Below are positions 7,301-17,315 of a stretch of DNA of 23,182 nt, piece by piece. The stretch covers positions 837,998-861,179 of the forward strand of contig BFEA01000557.1 of NCBI GenBank assembly GCA_003427395.1. Reading direction: 5' to 3'. This stretch comes from Chara braunii. Taxonomy: Eukaryota; Streptophyta; Charophyceae; Charales; Characeae. The position numbers and the translations under genes are program-made. The notes under the pieces are model-generated. The model worked only from the letters and a program-made list of their open reading frames with translations. It made no database searches and was not told where the DNA came from. Numbering within the stretch: position 1 is the first letter of the stretch; every line of letters begins with the position of its first letter.

Positions 7301-9935
7301 CTTGTGCTACTCCTGTGAAAAACATATAAGCAACTCGTGGTTCGACTTCGGCTTAATATGCGCAGAACCTTGAACAAGATAGAATCCGTCGTATTTAACA
7401 ACTACAAATTTTGATGAGCTGTGAGAGGGTGTATGGCTATCATAAGTGTTAATGCCTCGGACATGCTATGAAAGGTATTCACTCCCTAAGTTGACTTATG
7501 CACGATTTCAGCAGGAAACTTGCTTGCCTCATGTGGTTGACACCTCGCTCAACTACGAGTAAACCACAAAAACACTATCGAGTTGTACTTGAAAGCAGTC
7601 ACAGTTGGGACGTAAGCGAGATCACGGATGAAATATTTATGTGATGCAAATGTCAGAAACGGACACGAATTATCAAAGAAAAATTTCATGACAAACAATT
7701 ATGCTAGAGGGACCATGTGTTCGTCGGTCCCTACCATTATGTTGTTATCATGTCTGGGCACTTCTAATGTCATTGTGGAAAGGTTACATGCGAGGGTGGT
7801 GAAGAAGTGATTATAAGGGACTTCGCTATTAACTGTAAGAATACTATGCACTTAGTTACTTGAAGATTGTCTATCCTGCTAAGCGAGTCTTCATTACTTG
7901 CCTCGTTTCGGAAGAAAGTCTTTACATTGATAAACGCAAGGAATGTTAATTACAAGGTTTAAGCGGTTTTTTTTTTTTTTTTTTTTTTTTTTACTAGAAT
8001 CACTGAGTTACTACTTTGAAATAAAGCATGATCAAAGTTTCAACACAGATAGTTGTTCCCCGTTCGAAATTATCAATATACTTGTGATACTGAAGATCGT
8101 GGTAGTTGCCTCGATAATTGTTGTGCTCATGGATTTTTATCAACTTTCATCTCATATGGACATCTAAAGGATGAAACTCTAGTATGTTACTCACATATTG
8201 GCACATGTGATCGAAGAGGCGTTAGTGTGAGACTCTAAGAGTAAGTTAAGCTGAATGAGAGTAAACGAACAGAGTAGTAAAACGTGACTCGTCTAACTAA
8301 TGACTCCTATCTAAATTTTTTTTTTACTACTCGCCTTGAGTGTGGTTGAGCGCGCGATGATATACTAAGAATTTGACCCTGAGATTTCTGTGAAACTATT
8401 ACGAAAACCATCAACAGGCTCACTGGAAATAAGGTTGTACTCTCATTGACGACCAAACCAAGTCATTCGATGGGTAGGAAGAAAACTAATCTGAGAAAGA
8501 TTACTTATTTCCTTGCTAAATACATATTTGATGGAGATTGACAAACTTGCCAGTTGAGTCTAACTGGAGGAAGTTAACTGGGTGACAATGTAAATAAATT
8601 TATTAATGTGTCGAATTTATTATCCAAGTGATTGATTACATTTTGCGAATGAATCTACTAGCGTAGTGATCCCAAACGACTATAAAGGGCATGAGAAATA
8701 TTATTTTGTGAGTAGGGGCGGTAAAACTCACGGACATCATTCTGATGATGGAAGAGGGAAATACGTCCGCTCTTGTGAAAGACTGTGTAACGGAGTCTTT
8801 CATTTTCTACAGAAGGATTCACGGAAACTACTTTTGCACTTTGAGTCTAGGCGCTACGTGTCAACCTCCCACTCATGCAGCAAAAGTCAGAACCATCTCC
8901 TTGTTTTGCAACCTTATGGGCATACTCTTCTGACGAGGTCAGAGGATTGTCAACATATTAAATGAGAACCTTTAGGCTATAAGTGGGGAAGGAAGTTTGT
9001 GATCATTACACTTTCGGACTTGGAGGTTTTAATATTACACTACACCATTCGAAGTTAAATTATATGAATCATGTAGTTTCACGTAAGTGATTTCTGCAAT
9101 CTTCCTTTAGACACAGATTCCAGCTTAAAAACACCTCGTTCTGACCGAGCTCATTTGCGAGACGACGTTAATGAGTTATCTCGAATCAGTATTCATCAAG
9201 CTTTAAATTACCCAGTATCATCCTTGACGAACAACACACCCAATAAATGTTGATCGGGTAAGAATTTTCCTACGTACTTCCTAGTTTCTCATCGAAAGGT
9301 GGGGGGAAGAAAAAATCATGGGAAGCAAGGACATTCTCGTCATGCATTGTACTCTCTATCAATACAAAGTAGAAGGTTGGGAAGTGAGGGTTGGTGAAGA
9401 CGTTTAGCACTACGCAAAATCAATAAGGGTGCTTGCACTAGGATTTGTAAAGAATTAAAAGTTCATCGAATACATTTTTTATTTTATCGAGTCAAACAAG
9501 AACCTGCATAGCACACTCTCATCTATTGAGACTGTTGACCGAGCCAGAGAGATCGTCGGTTGTCAATAATGAGTTTACTGTGACAGTTATCTTCATAGCT
9601 CGGTATGATCATTTTATCCAAAATGATGAACTGGAAAAAAGTTTGAAGAGGAGAAAAGGGAAGAAAAAGGAAAACACTTGGGAATTGATATGAATAGCAT
9701 GTTGAAAGATAACAGACAAAATAAAGGGCATTGGGGTTGACTGCACAACATTATTCAAGAGTCAAAGGAGAGGGAAAAAAACATTTATGTTTGCAAAGAA
9801 AACAGTCCATAGTCGAGTACACAACGCATTACCAGAATTCGAACGGTGAAACGATCGGTACAACCACATCATTCAAGACAGTTAACGTCAGAGAGATTAT
9901 AAAGTACCAACAATAATAGTCATTCTCATGAGTAT
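7301..9935. other. AT-leaning non-coding stretch, nothing recognised
   Basis: There are no frames longer than 99 codons and no domain, RNA gene or element terminus that I recognise. It contains a 26-base T homopolymer near 7967-7992 and a shorter T run near 8317. A frame at 9731-9916 (61 codons) lies just upstream of the LINE endonuclease but in another frame and without a zinc knuckle. It might be a remnant of the LINE 5' part, which I cannot support. Confidence 0.4.
7967..7992. repeat. T homopolymer, about 26 bases
   Basis: An uninterrupted T tract. On the minus strand it would be poly-A, but no retrotransposon coding remnant is visible beside it in that orientation, so I call it only simple sequence. 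Confidence 0.9.
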
Positions 9936-10660
9936 AGTTTAACCACGTGAAACGTACCTGGCCTAGGCAATATCTCATGAAAATTCAAGAAGGAAATATT
10001 AAAGGTTTGGATTCATGAAAAATGAGTCCAAATGACATGCCTTCAGGAGACGAAGCTAGGAGAAAATGAGATAAATGCATTGGAAACATGGCGGGATGGA
10101 CCCCAACTGTGGTCCCTGACACAGGAAACAAGGGGAGGCGTTGGGATCCTTATACACAAAAGATTGAAGGCTACAATTATAGATTTCTACGCTGACCTTT
10201 TGGGACGTTGGCCGTGGGTAAAGTTGGATATAGCAGATGAAGAGTGGATAATAGCAACCGTTTATGCTCCTACAGATCAGAGGAATCGACTTAATTTTAT
10301 TAAAGAATTATCACTAGTGGTACCTAACTGCGATAGAGTAATCATTACCGACGACTGAAATTTGTCCTTAGATAGTACTGAGTCAAGGCAGAGCAGCTCA
10401 GTTGATAGGGATATGTTATTAAACATGATGATGAAGTTTGAGCTGGTAGACCCGTACAAACTGATGCACCCAGACAAAAGAAGTTTCACATGACACTCGA
10501 ACTCAAGACTGGTAACGATACGGCGAAGGTTGGACTATTTTTTTATATCTGCTCCACTATGGAATTCGGTGGTAAGGGTAGAGGAGGTGGAATTCCCTTT
10601 ATCGGATCACAAACCAGTACTGCTAACATTGACTATGAGGCAAGCAAGGAGGGGAAAAGG
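9936..10660 (+). pseudogene. LINE ORF2, apurinic endonuclease (EEP) domain, broken
   Basis: In the frame of 10032 the translation shows the ordered landmarks of an exonuclease-endonuclease-phosphatase domain. These are NVPGLG near 9951 (motif around the catalytic Asn), LQETKL near 10041 (catalytic Glu), IIATVYAP near 10248, then an Asp-rich site followed by NLS near 10350, RRLDYFFIS at 10521 and SDHKPV near 10605. In-frame TGA stops occur at 9948, 9978, 10023, 10356 and 10491. Two of them (9948 and 10356) replace Trp positions common in this family. In an intact element this domain nicks the target DNA. Confidence 0.88.
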
Positions 10661-10689
10661 TCTATTCAGGCTCAACGCACAAAACCTAG

Positions 10690-11270
10690 AAGATCCGGAC
10701 TGAAGAAATGGATGGAAGAATTTTGGGGGGACTGGAAAAAGGTTAGGAACTGTTATGGATCTCGGGAGGAATGGTGGGATGGGAGAACAACCCTGCTTTC
10801 AAATCTTATAAATGTCTTCTCTCGAATTTTAGCGTACAACAGAGATCAACACGGGAGGGAAATAAGGAAGAAAATAAGATATGCAGAAAAGAGAATGGGT
10901 GAACACCCAGTCTCTAGTCTGATATGGGGAAATGAATGAGCAGCCTCGATGAAGGAGTGGGAAGAAACCTAGATCAAGAAATCTGAGGTTTTGGCGGACA
11001 GACTTAGGATAAAGGGAGTAGCAGTATATGACCCGGGAGTCATTCCAGAAGTTGACACCCAACCGAACGTCAGTATCAATGATCGAGCTACATCATCCCT
11101 TCGACAAGGAAGCAAGGATGACGGTAGAATTGGTAGATTTGTGCAACTACGTAGCAATGTACTACGAAGACATATTAACATCCCGGACCCAGGGGTCAAA
11201 CGTAGTGACAGAACTGTATGAGGGAAATGCACATTGGAAGAACACGGAAGCCAGACTCTCAAGAGTGGGG
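10690..11270 (+). pseudogene. LINE ORF2, linker between endonuclease and RT, frameshifted
   Basis: Coding signal moves to the frame of 10490 at about 10700 (KKWMEEFWGDW, then IRKKIRYAEKR). It is stopped at 10937 and 10970, continues as VLADRLRIKGVAVYD to about 11028, and then returns to the first frame (FQKLTPNRTSV, YYEDILTSR). Charged, Trp-containing helical sequence of this kind normally joins EN to RT in L1-type ORF2. The frame changes imply at least two small insertions or deletions. Confidence 0.75.
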
Positions 11271-12457
11271 AGAATAGAGCTAGACAGACCGGTAACGAAT
11301 GAGGAAGCCCGAGAAGCTTTGAGAAATATGTCCAAAGGAAAAACGCCAGGTAATGACAGACTGCCAACATAATGGTACACAGACCAGTGGGAAAATGTGG
11401 GAGATTACTCGGTTTAAATATATAACAATATACTAGCGGGAGAGAGACTGTCCAAAGGAATGTGTAGTGGAGTTATAACCGTACTATTCAAGGAAGAGGA
11501 CAGTATAGAAATCAGGAATTGGAGGTCAGTATCATTGTTAAATGTTTCCTACAAGATACTTGCAAAAATCTTGGCTCGTAGACTGAGTAAGTACCTCCCA
11601 GACTTAGGAAAATGGGATCAAGCGACCTTCATTAGAGGAAGGTCAATTTTTTATAACATCATTACTGCAATACAGACTCTAGAAGTAGTGCAAAGTGAGG
11701 AGATGAACATGACGGTACTACTACTAGACTTTGAGAAGGTGTACGATCGAGTGAATTGGTCGTATGTACTATCTACATTGTAGTGGATGGGGTTTGGGAA
11801 GAACTTCATCAACTGGGTTAGGACACTATATACATTCTCTACAGCAGCAGTCATAATCAACGGGCGACTGTCAAAAGAGTTTAACTTGACAAAATCCTTA
11901 CGTCAGGGTTGCCCACTGACACCCCTCCTGTTCATCGTCCAATTTGAAGTTGTGCTTAATAATATCAGGGAGCATCCGCAAATCAGAGGTAACCAACAGG
12001 GCCAACAACCTACAAGTTGAAGGTTTTAGCAGACGACCTCTTCGCGGTATTGGAAAACTCGGCAGAATCACTAACAGCGTTGAAAGACTGCTTGGACGAG
12101 TTCTCACAACTTTCGGAGGCGACTATCAACTGACACAAGTCAGTATATTTACTCCCGGAATCATTCAAGTTGGAAACAGAGTGGGGGATGAAAAGTGTAG
12201 AACAGGATAAGTCAGAGAGGTTCTTGGGGGTACAGATAGCGTTGCTGGATTGCTCAGCAGAACAATACGACATCCTCCTTCATAAATCTCTCCATCAACT
12301 AGTCACATGGGGAAAGGCACCACACCTCTCGTTATTTGGAAGAGCACTGGTCTTGAACGGAACTCTGTTCGGCCTGCTGTGGTTTGTGGGCACAGTCAGG
12401 AAAATCGGAGACCATACCTGCAAACAACTAAGGAGGAGGGCGGCGAGATTTATCTAG
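11271..12457 (+). pseudogene. LINE ORF2, reverse transcriptase domain, broken
   Basis: The RT blocks appear in order. They are KGKTPGNDRLP near 11335, NWRSVSLLNVSYKILAKI near 11518, ATFIRGRSIFYN near 11622, LLLDFEKVYDRVNW near 11720 (motif A, catalytic Asp kept), LRQGCPLTPLLF near 11900 (motif B) and LADDLF at 12026-12043 (motif C, both Asp kept). HKS near 12134 and a GKAPHLSLFGRALVLN block near 12310 follow. A frameshift lies between motif B and motif C, at about 12000. Stops interrupt at 11370, about 11415, 11781, 12131 and 12455. All three catalytic aspartates survive although the reading frame does not. Confidence 0.92.
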
Positions 12458-14122
12458 AAACCCTTTGCTAAGGAAAAAGATAATTTTATCACCAAGGTGG
12501 CCTGGGAGATGCTGTGCCTCCCTATAACAGACGGGGGACTAGGGATGCGAGACCCGACAAACCAAAATGAAGCAATGCTGGTGAAGTGGGTGGTGAGAGC
12601 TTGCCTAGAAACACCAGTTCCTCACTGGGTGCACTTGGCAGAGAAGATCTTGACAGATAAATGGAACCTATCAAGGACGACCGATGTTTGGATGTGTGTC
12701 TTTCTGTATTCATTCCAGAGAAGGAGGATCAAATCACCTCTCTGGAGAAAATTGGTACAGGCGTGGAGGAAACTAAGACCGAACGTTTGGGTGGAGCCTG
12801 CTACAAAAGGAGAAGTGCTCACACAACCAATTTTCGAAAATCCGAGAATAAGAGGAGAAGACGATCGGTGGCTGAGTGCAGAACCTCATAGCATGAGAAG
12901 GAAGTGGATAGAGCGAGGGACATTGAGAATCAGAGACATCTGGAATGCCTTCTCGAAAAATTGGCAGACAACTGAGGAGGTGAAAGCTCGATTGGGACAA
13001 ACGAGACAGGTGGAAAAGAAATTGACATTGGTTATTGAGGCCATTCCGGACGAATGGAAGAAACTAATGGCCCCATATGCAGTCGATCCACCGGGAACTT
13101 GGTACATTCAAGAGAATCAGAAAGAAAGAAAACTGTGGGAACTCCAGGAGATCCACCCCAACGGGGAAAAAATCTTTCAAGGCTAATAAATGAGTAAGGG
13201 GAACCAACGAATTACAGAAAGGGAGGAAGGGAACCCAGTGCAGGGATCTGCTCTTTCCCAAGTACGGGTCATCTCATAAGGCTCGACCCCAAGGGTCCTG
13301 TTTGCAGAAGGGAAGCCGATCTCAGTAATGAGGACGGACCCAGGAATGTGGGAATGACAGGCACAGGGTAGAGGAGGAGAGAGGGTAACCCTGCTAAACT
13401 ATACACACCAGCTGGGATATAAGCTGATCATACCATTCAAGTACCCAGAGACAGTGGCACAGACTAGGTGGATGCGACTGTTAAAACTGGATCCGGAACA
13501 AATTGGAGATGCATTGAAGAAATGTTGGGAACAGTTAAAACTGATTCCTTGCCAAAGACAGACCTCTATGTTGTGGTTATTGTCAATGGTGGCGACACCA
13601 TCGACAGTATGGCTAACAAAGCATGGGGTGAAGGTAGATTTGACATGTACCAGATGTCAATGGGCTTTCGAATCAACAGTCCACCTATGGTGGGACTGTC
13701 CGACGTCAACTAGAATATGGAGGTGGTGGGAGAAATTTTGGGAAGAATGCACAAGTGGCTCGTTCCCGTGGACTAAGACATGGATGTTGTTGGGAGGAGT
13801 TCATGACAACTTCGCAGTATCGAAAGGCTGGGGCTATGTTGCTCAAGTGGCACGAGCGGTGGGATGCACGGTGATTTGGCAAGAAAGGAATGATAGAGTG
13901 TTTAGAGGAAATGAATGGACAAATAAGCAGATGCGAGCGACATTCACTCAGCTATTGAGAAGAGCTATACTGGCGGATTGGAGAAGAAAGGTAACCAAAA
14001 GTGGAAACAGCGAAGTAGGGATGAAATGGTTTCAGGGGACGTGGGGGATCGGTTGTAGGATGACAAAGATAGTAGCAGGGAAAGTGGTCGTAGGGGACTG
14101 GTTCACGAAAGAGATGAGATAG
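12458..14122 (+). pseudogene. LINE ORF2, C-terminal region with zf-RVT zinc finger
   Basis: This continues in the motif C frame: ITDGGLGMRDPTNQNEAML near 12525, then a long Trp- and Arg-rich segment to a double stop at 13184-13189. In-frame sequence resumes through about 13390 (GERVTLLNYTHQLGYK) and from 13454 to 14122. The zinc finger is CX2CX8HX4C (CTRCQWAFES then VHLWWDC) near 13645-13700, the usual zf-RVT arrangement of plant LINEs. The segment 13454-14122 is an open 222-codon run with near-intact coding character. The N-terminal part of the gap at 13190-13450 has further stops. Confidence 0.88.
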
Positions 14123-14467
14123 TTGGAAAAGATGTACAAAGACCTGAGCACTCGGTTGGCAGGTCTTGGAACAGTCGCGGGAGACAGGCAGAGGGAAAGA
14201 AAGAGGAAGGAGTGCTGGTTCAAAAACCGTCGAGGCTAGACGGATTAGCAGAACACAAAATGGGTAGGAGATCAAGACATAAGTAGAAGAGATAGGAGTA
14301 AGGGTTTAAGGATTGTCTATCAGTTTTTTGAGGACCTTTTCTTGTTCTGGGCTGTTTGGTTTTGTGGGCCCTGGAGGCAATTTTGTTTTCTTTTGCTCAG
14401 AGAGGGAAAGTCAGGACAGAGGTCCATGGGACCGGAACTGTTCATAGTTTGAAGTACCCCTCTGAAG
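14123..14467. other. LINE 3' flank or UTR, no gene
   Basis: Purine-rich to about 14300, then T/G-rich. No poly-A tail is visible, so the LINE end could be anywhere before about 14450. I see no other feature. Confidence 0.4.
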
Positions 14468-14984
14468 CCTAAGCTAAGCTGGCTGATGCTGTCAGTAGGT
14501 TCTTCCGGGTTGAATTGTGAGGATCCCTGGCCTCNTGTCCGGGTGGACGACTTCGGGAAGTAGGTCTATTGTCACGCCCATACATTTCCGGCGCAAATCC
14601 TGAAAAAGAACCGAATATCGTGGACTGGTGGGATCCCATTTCTCTTTTATGGTCCGCCCGGAACGGGCCCTACAAAACCGTTCTTTTTCGTGTCTTTCCA
14701 AAAAGAATAGAGGTGGGATCTGACTCTTAGTCCCAACGCTAGCAGACTGTGTCTAGCAGACAAAGGAAAGGCAAGCACTCTACATGCAAAGCCCTGGAAG
14801 AAATCCCATTACTAGCACAAAGAAAGCAAATGAGCTGATAAAGGTGATAGTCTACACTCATTTTTAGTTGGTACGTTGTGACATTAGGAAGGTTGGTAGA
14901 GATAACTTTCCGCAGGCAAGAGCCTGTAAGCTAAGCTGGCTGATGCTGTCAGTACCCCGGGTAGAATTGTGAGGTCCCTCGCCA
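14468..14984. repeat. Direct repeat of about 58 bp, 459 bp apart
   Basis: Copy 1 at 14468-14527 and copy 2 at 14927-14984 share TAAGCTAAGCTGGCTGATG, then CTGTCAGTA, CCGGGT and GAATTGTGAGG, with a few small indels. The intervening 400 bp holds a 10-bp inverted repeat, GAAAAAGAAC (14602-14611) with GTTCTTTTTC (14680-14689), and one N at 14535. The copies could be ends of a short element or two copies of one dispersed repeat. No coding sequence lies between them. Confidence 0.75.
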
Positions 14985-15025
14985 CCATTGTGTTCCTTTT
15001 ATAATGGATTTAGTCGCTTGTGAGA

Positions 15026-15058
15026 AAAAAAAAAAGAAAAAAAAAAGAAAAAAAAAAG
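15026..15058. repeat. A-rich tract
   Basis: Three runs of A separated by single G residues directly precede the left end of the inverted-repeat element at 15060. It could be a decayed poly-A tail of a + strand retroelement ending here, but no element body with RT or a SINE promoter is recognisable upstream. Confidence 0.8.
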
Positions 15059-15059
15059 C

Positions 15060-15342
15060 CCCTGAAAGATGTGGGTAGATCGGAATGCCCCTCTGACGAA
15101 TAGAAAAATTTGTGAAATACCCCTCGCGTTGGTTGTACCCCCCATCTTTGTGATATAACCCTGCCGGGTACCATCCAACTTTGCAAAATACCCAGAACGG
15201 CAAGGACCAGATCGCAAATTTGCACAGTTGCAAAAGGCCATGCCCAAACGGCAAGGTCCAGATTTGCACACCTGCCTGACAGGGGCATAACACAAGGAAT
15301 TCGGCCCAAAAGGGCATTCCGCTCCACCCACATCTTTCAGGA
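15060..15342. mobile_element. Small terminal-inverted-repeat element (MITE-like), about 283 bp
   Basis: The left end CCTGAAAGATGTGGGT (15061-15076) is the exact reverse complement of 15326-15341. After four mismatched bases CGGAATGCCC (15081-15090) matches the complement of 15312-15321. Inside are repeats of a TTTGYRAAATACCC-like motif near 15110, 15147 and 15180, and a duplicated AACGGCAAGGnCCAGAT block near 15196 and 15247. There is no transposase frame. A related TTTCGCAAATATTCC lies just outside the right end near 15378, so the true limits may be wider. Confidence 0.65.
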
Positions 15343-15349
15343 GCATTTT

Positions 15350-17315
15350 GGCATATATCTCAACTTATGGGTGTATTTCGCAAATATTCCACCAAAAAAA
15401 GGATGCATTTGAGAGGAAAGCTCCAGAAACCAATGAATGCGCCGTGTCCTGGAAGCCGTGCGAACGGTAAAATGTGTCTTCCACGACTGGATGGGATAGG
15501 CCCGGTGGATTGGTGGCCGTCAGATCGCCTAAGGCCGATCTTCGTCCGTTGTAGCTAACTGCGGGAGGGTAGGCGGGAGAGATCCAGCGCGAGATCAATC
15601 TACAGCCATGCGATCACATCCGATCTCCCAATGAACTCAACGCGTAAATCTCCGCCGCGGACGTGTTTCTAACCGTTGTTCTCTTGTTTTCGTTTGTTTT
15701 CGTTTTTCTCTCCTCCCGCCGTTCTCCGCTCTCCCTGCTTGTCCGTCTTGGCGGGAGGTGGCGCCGGCGGCTTTTGCTACCGCGCGCGTCGCCTTCGTTG
15801 TTTTAGGGGCCAATTGGCGCGGTCCGTTGGCCCCCTCTTGCCACCCTCCGAACCCCCTACGGGCTGGGAGAGAGGTCCAACGTGCTCACCCGTACCTCTC
15901 ACCTGGTGTGCGCAGGCGCCGGTCCTTGCCGCCTCGTGCCTGTCTGAGCGGTTCGATGCGACGCCGGCGACGTAGCCTGCCCGGCTGCCACTTTGTGCTT
16001 GTGCAGTTGAGTATACATTGCAGTTCCCTAGGAACGGCGGAGTCATACACATTCTGCTTTGACACTCAGAGATCACAACTTGTACTCGGGATCTTTTGGA
16101 AGTTGGTTACCATTCGCTCTTCCTGGAAGACGATCGCGTTGCGACATTTGCTCTGTTGCTTCTGTTAGATGCGTGCGTTCTACTATTTGATTATCGAGTC
16201 AATACGGAGTTGCCTGACGTGGATGCATGCACAGAGCGAACGCCTGATTGGTGGTGAATACCGGTATCATTTTCTATTGCGTTTGGCCTGTGCTGGGGAG
16301 GAAGGGGCGGTCGAGGAAAGACGGACGGGGACGACGGGGAAATTGGGGGACCGATTTCAAACAATCGGTATCTATGTGCAGGAACTATTGGAAGCGCTTG
16401 GAAAATTGGTCTTCAGGAGTTTCTTCAGACTGCTTCTTTGGGTGGATTTCCGGGAAGCTACTGTGCTCATTGCTTGTTGTGTTCATCTTTTTTTCACGGA
16501 GGTGTCTCATCTATCATCTTCGACCATACAATAACCTTTCTCCTCATCCTTACTATTTGCTAAACTATCACTTGCACTCTGACCGTATCTGAATCTGAAT
16601 GTTACTCTTCGCTATTTTCTGGACAATCACTTGCACTCATTCATTTCTCGTCTGATGCATAATCTGCTCCATTGTGGAATCCTCCCATTTGCTTCGTATT
16701 CATGGTTGTTTGACTCATCTTGGATGTCAGTTGGCTGGCCACTGGTTGTACTTCGCTGGTCGTCCTCAATCTGTCGGTTTTGTGTTTGATTTCGTCTCGG
16801 CTTCCATAGAGTACCTTTCTTTCTGCATATCTGATGTGACGGCATCTTTACTCATTGATTACTTCATTGTGTAGTCTGTTTTTTTGGTTTTTTGTGTTTT
16901 TTTTCCTTTTGAGTTTGTTTTTCGATTTATTTCATTTGTCGTTCGATGGATTTGCATTCAAATTGATTCATATATATATTTTTATTATTCTTTACAGAAC
17001 ATTCTTTTATCTTTACATGTTTTGTTATGTCATTTTTTCACTTTACATTATTTTTCCCGATTTCTGTCGACGTATTTTCGAGTTTTTTTTTTTTTAATTT
17101 TGTGACGCGGTTTCGATCTTCCGCCATCGGCGCCGAGAGAGCTCGTGCATATTGACGGGTTTGCTGTTTCAGGTGAATCTTTTGATTCACTCGCTGCGGA
17201 GTCCTATGTTCTTGTAACTCGTTAACCACTGTGCGGGAGACGGGGATCCATATCCATCGCGCATCTCGTTCAACGAGTTCTTTCGGAGCTCGTTCTGTCT
17301 GGTAGAAAGCGAAAA
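15350..17315. other. Upstream region of CDC20, no gene recognised
   Basis: GC-rich at 15700-15980, then T-rich from about 16500 to 17100. Open frames reach 136 codons (15758-16168) and 121 codons (16169-16534), but their translations are Arg/Pro-rich or anonymous with no domain. The stretch should contain the CDC20 promoter and 5' UTR. The Myb-like element CCAACGG, the core of the plant M-phase MSA motif, occurs on the minus strand near 15824. It is too far upstream and too common to assign. A perfect 7-bp inverted repeat, GTGAATC-TTTT-GATTCAC, lies at 17173-17190. Confidence 0.4.

Larger units (their letters stand above)
9936..14330 (+). mobile_element. Degenerate L1-like LINE retrotransposon
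   Basis: A non-LTR retrotransposon relic. Endonuclease, reverse transcriptase and C-terminal zf-RVT zinc finger follow in the order typical of plant L1-clade ORF2. The protein signal starts at about 9936 and ends at a stop at 14120-14122. The 3' limit is uncertain because no poly-A tail or target-site duplication is visible after about 14300. No convincing ORF1 is seen upstream, so the copy may be 5'-truncated or its ORF1 too decayed. About fifteen stops and three frame changes (near 10700, 11030 and 12000) make it immobile by its own proteins. It is inserted between the unassigned 7.3-9.9 kb stretch and further repeats. Confidence 0.92.

Noticed and set aside
9936-14122. Alternative genetic code with TGA read as Trp
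   Set aside because: TAG and TAA also interrupt the same frame, there are three frameshifts, many ordinary TGG codons remain, and the neighbouring CDC20 uses the standard code.
14740-14820. tRNA-derived SINE on the minus strand
   Set aside because: There is a faint A-box-like TGCATGTAGAGTGCTTGCC, but no proper B box at the expected distance and no cloverleaf.
15758-16534. Two + strand frames (136 and 121 codons) upstream of CDC20
   Set aside because: No recognisable domain, an Arg/Pro-rich start in GC-rich DNA, and no splice or codon pattern linking them to CDC20. They could be 5' UTR but not a supported CDS.
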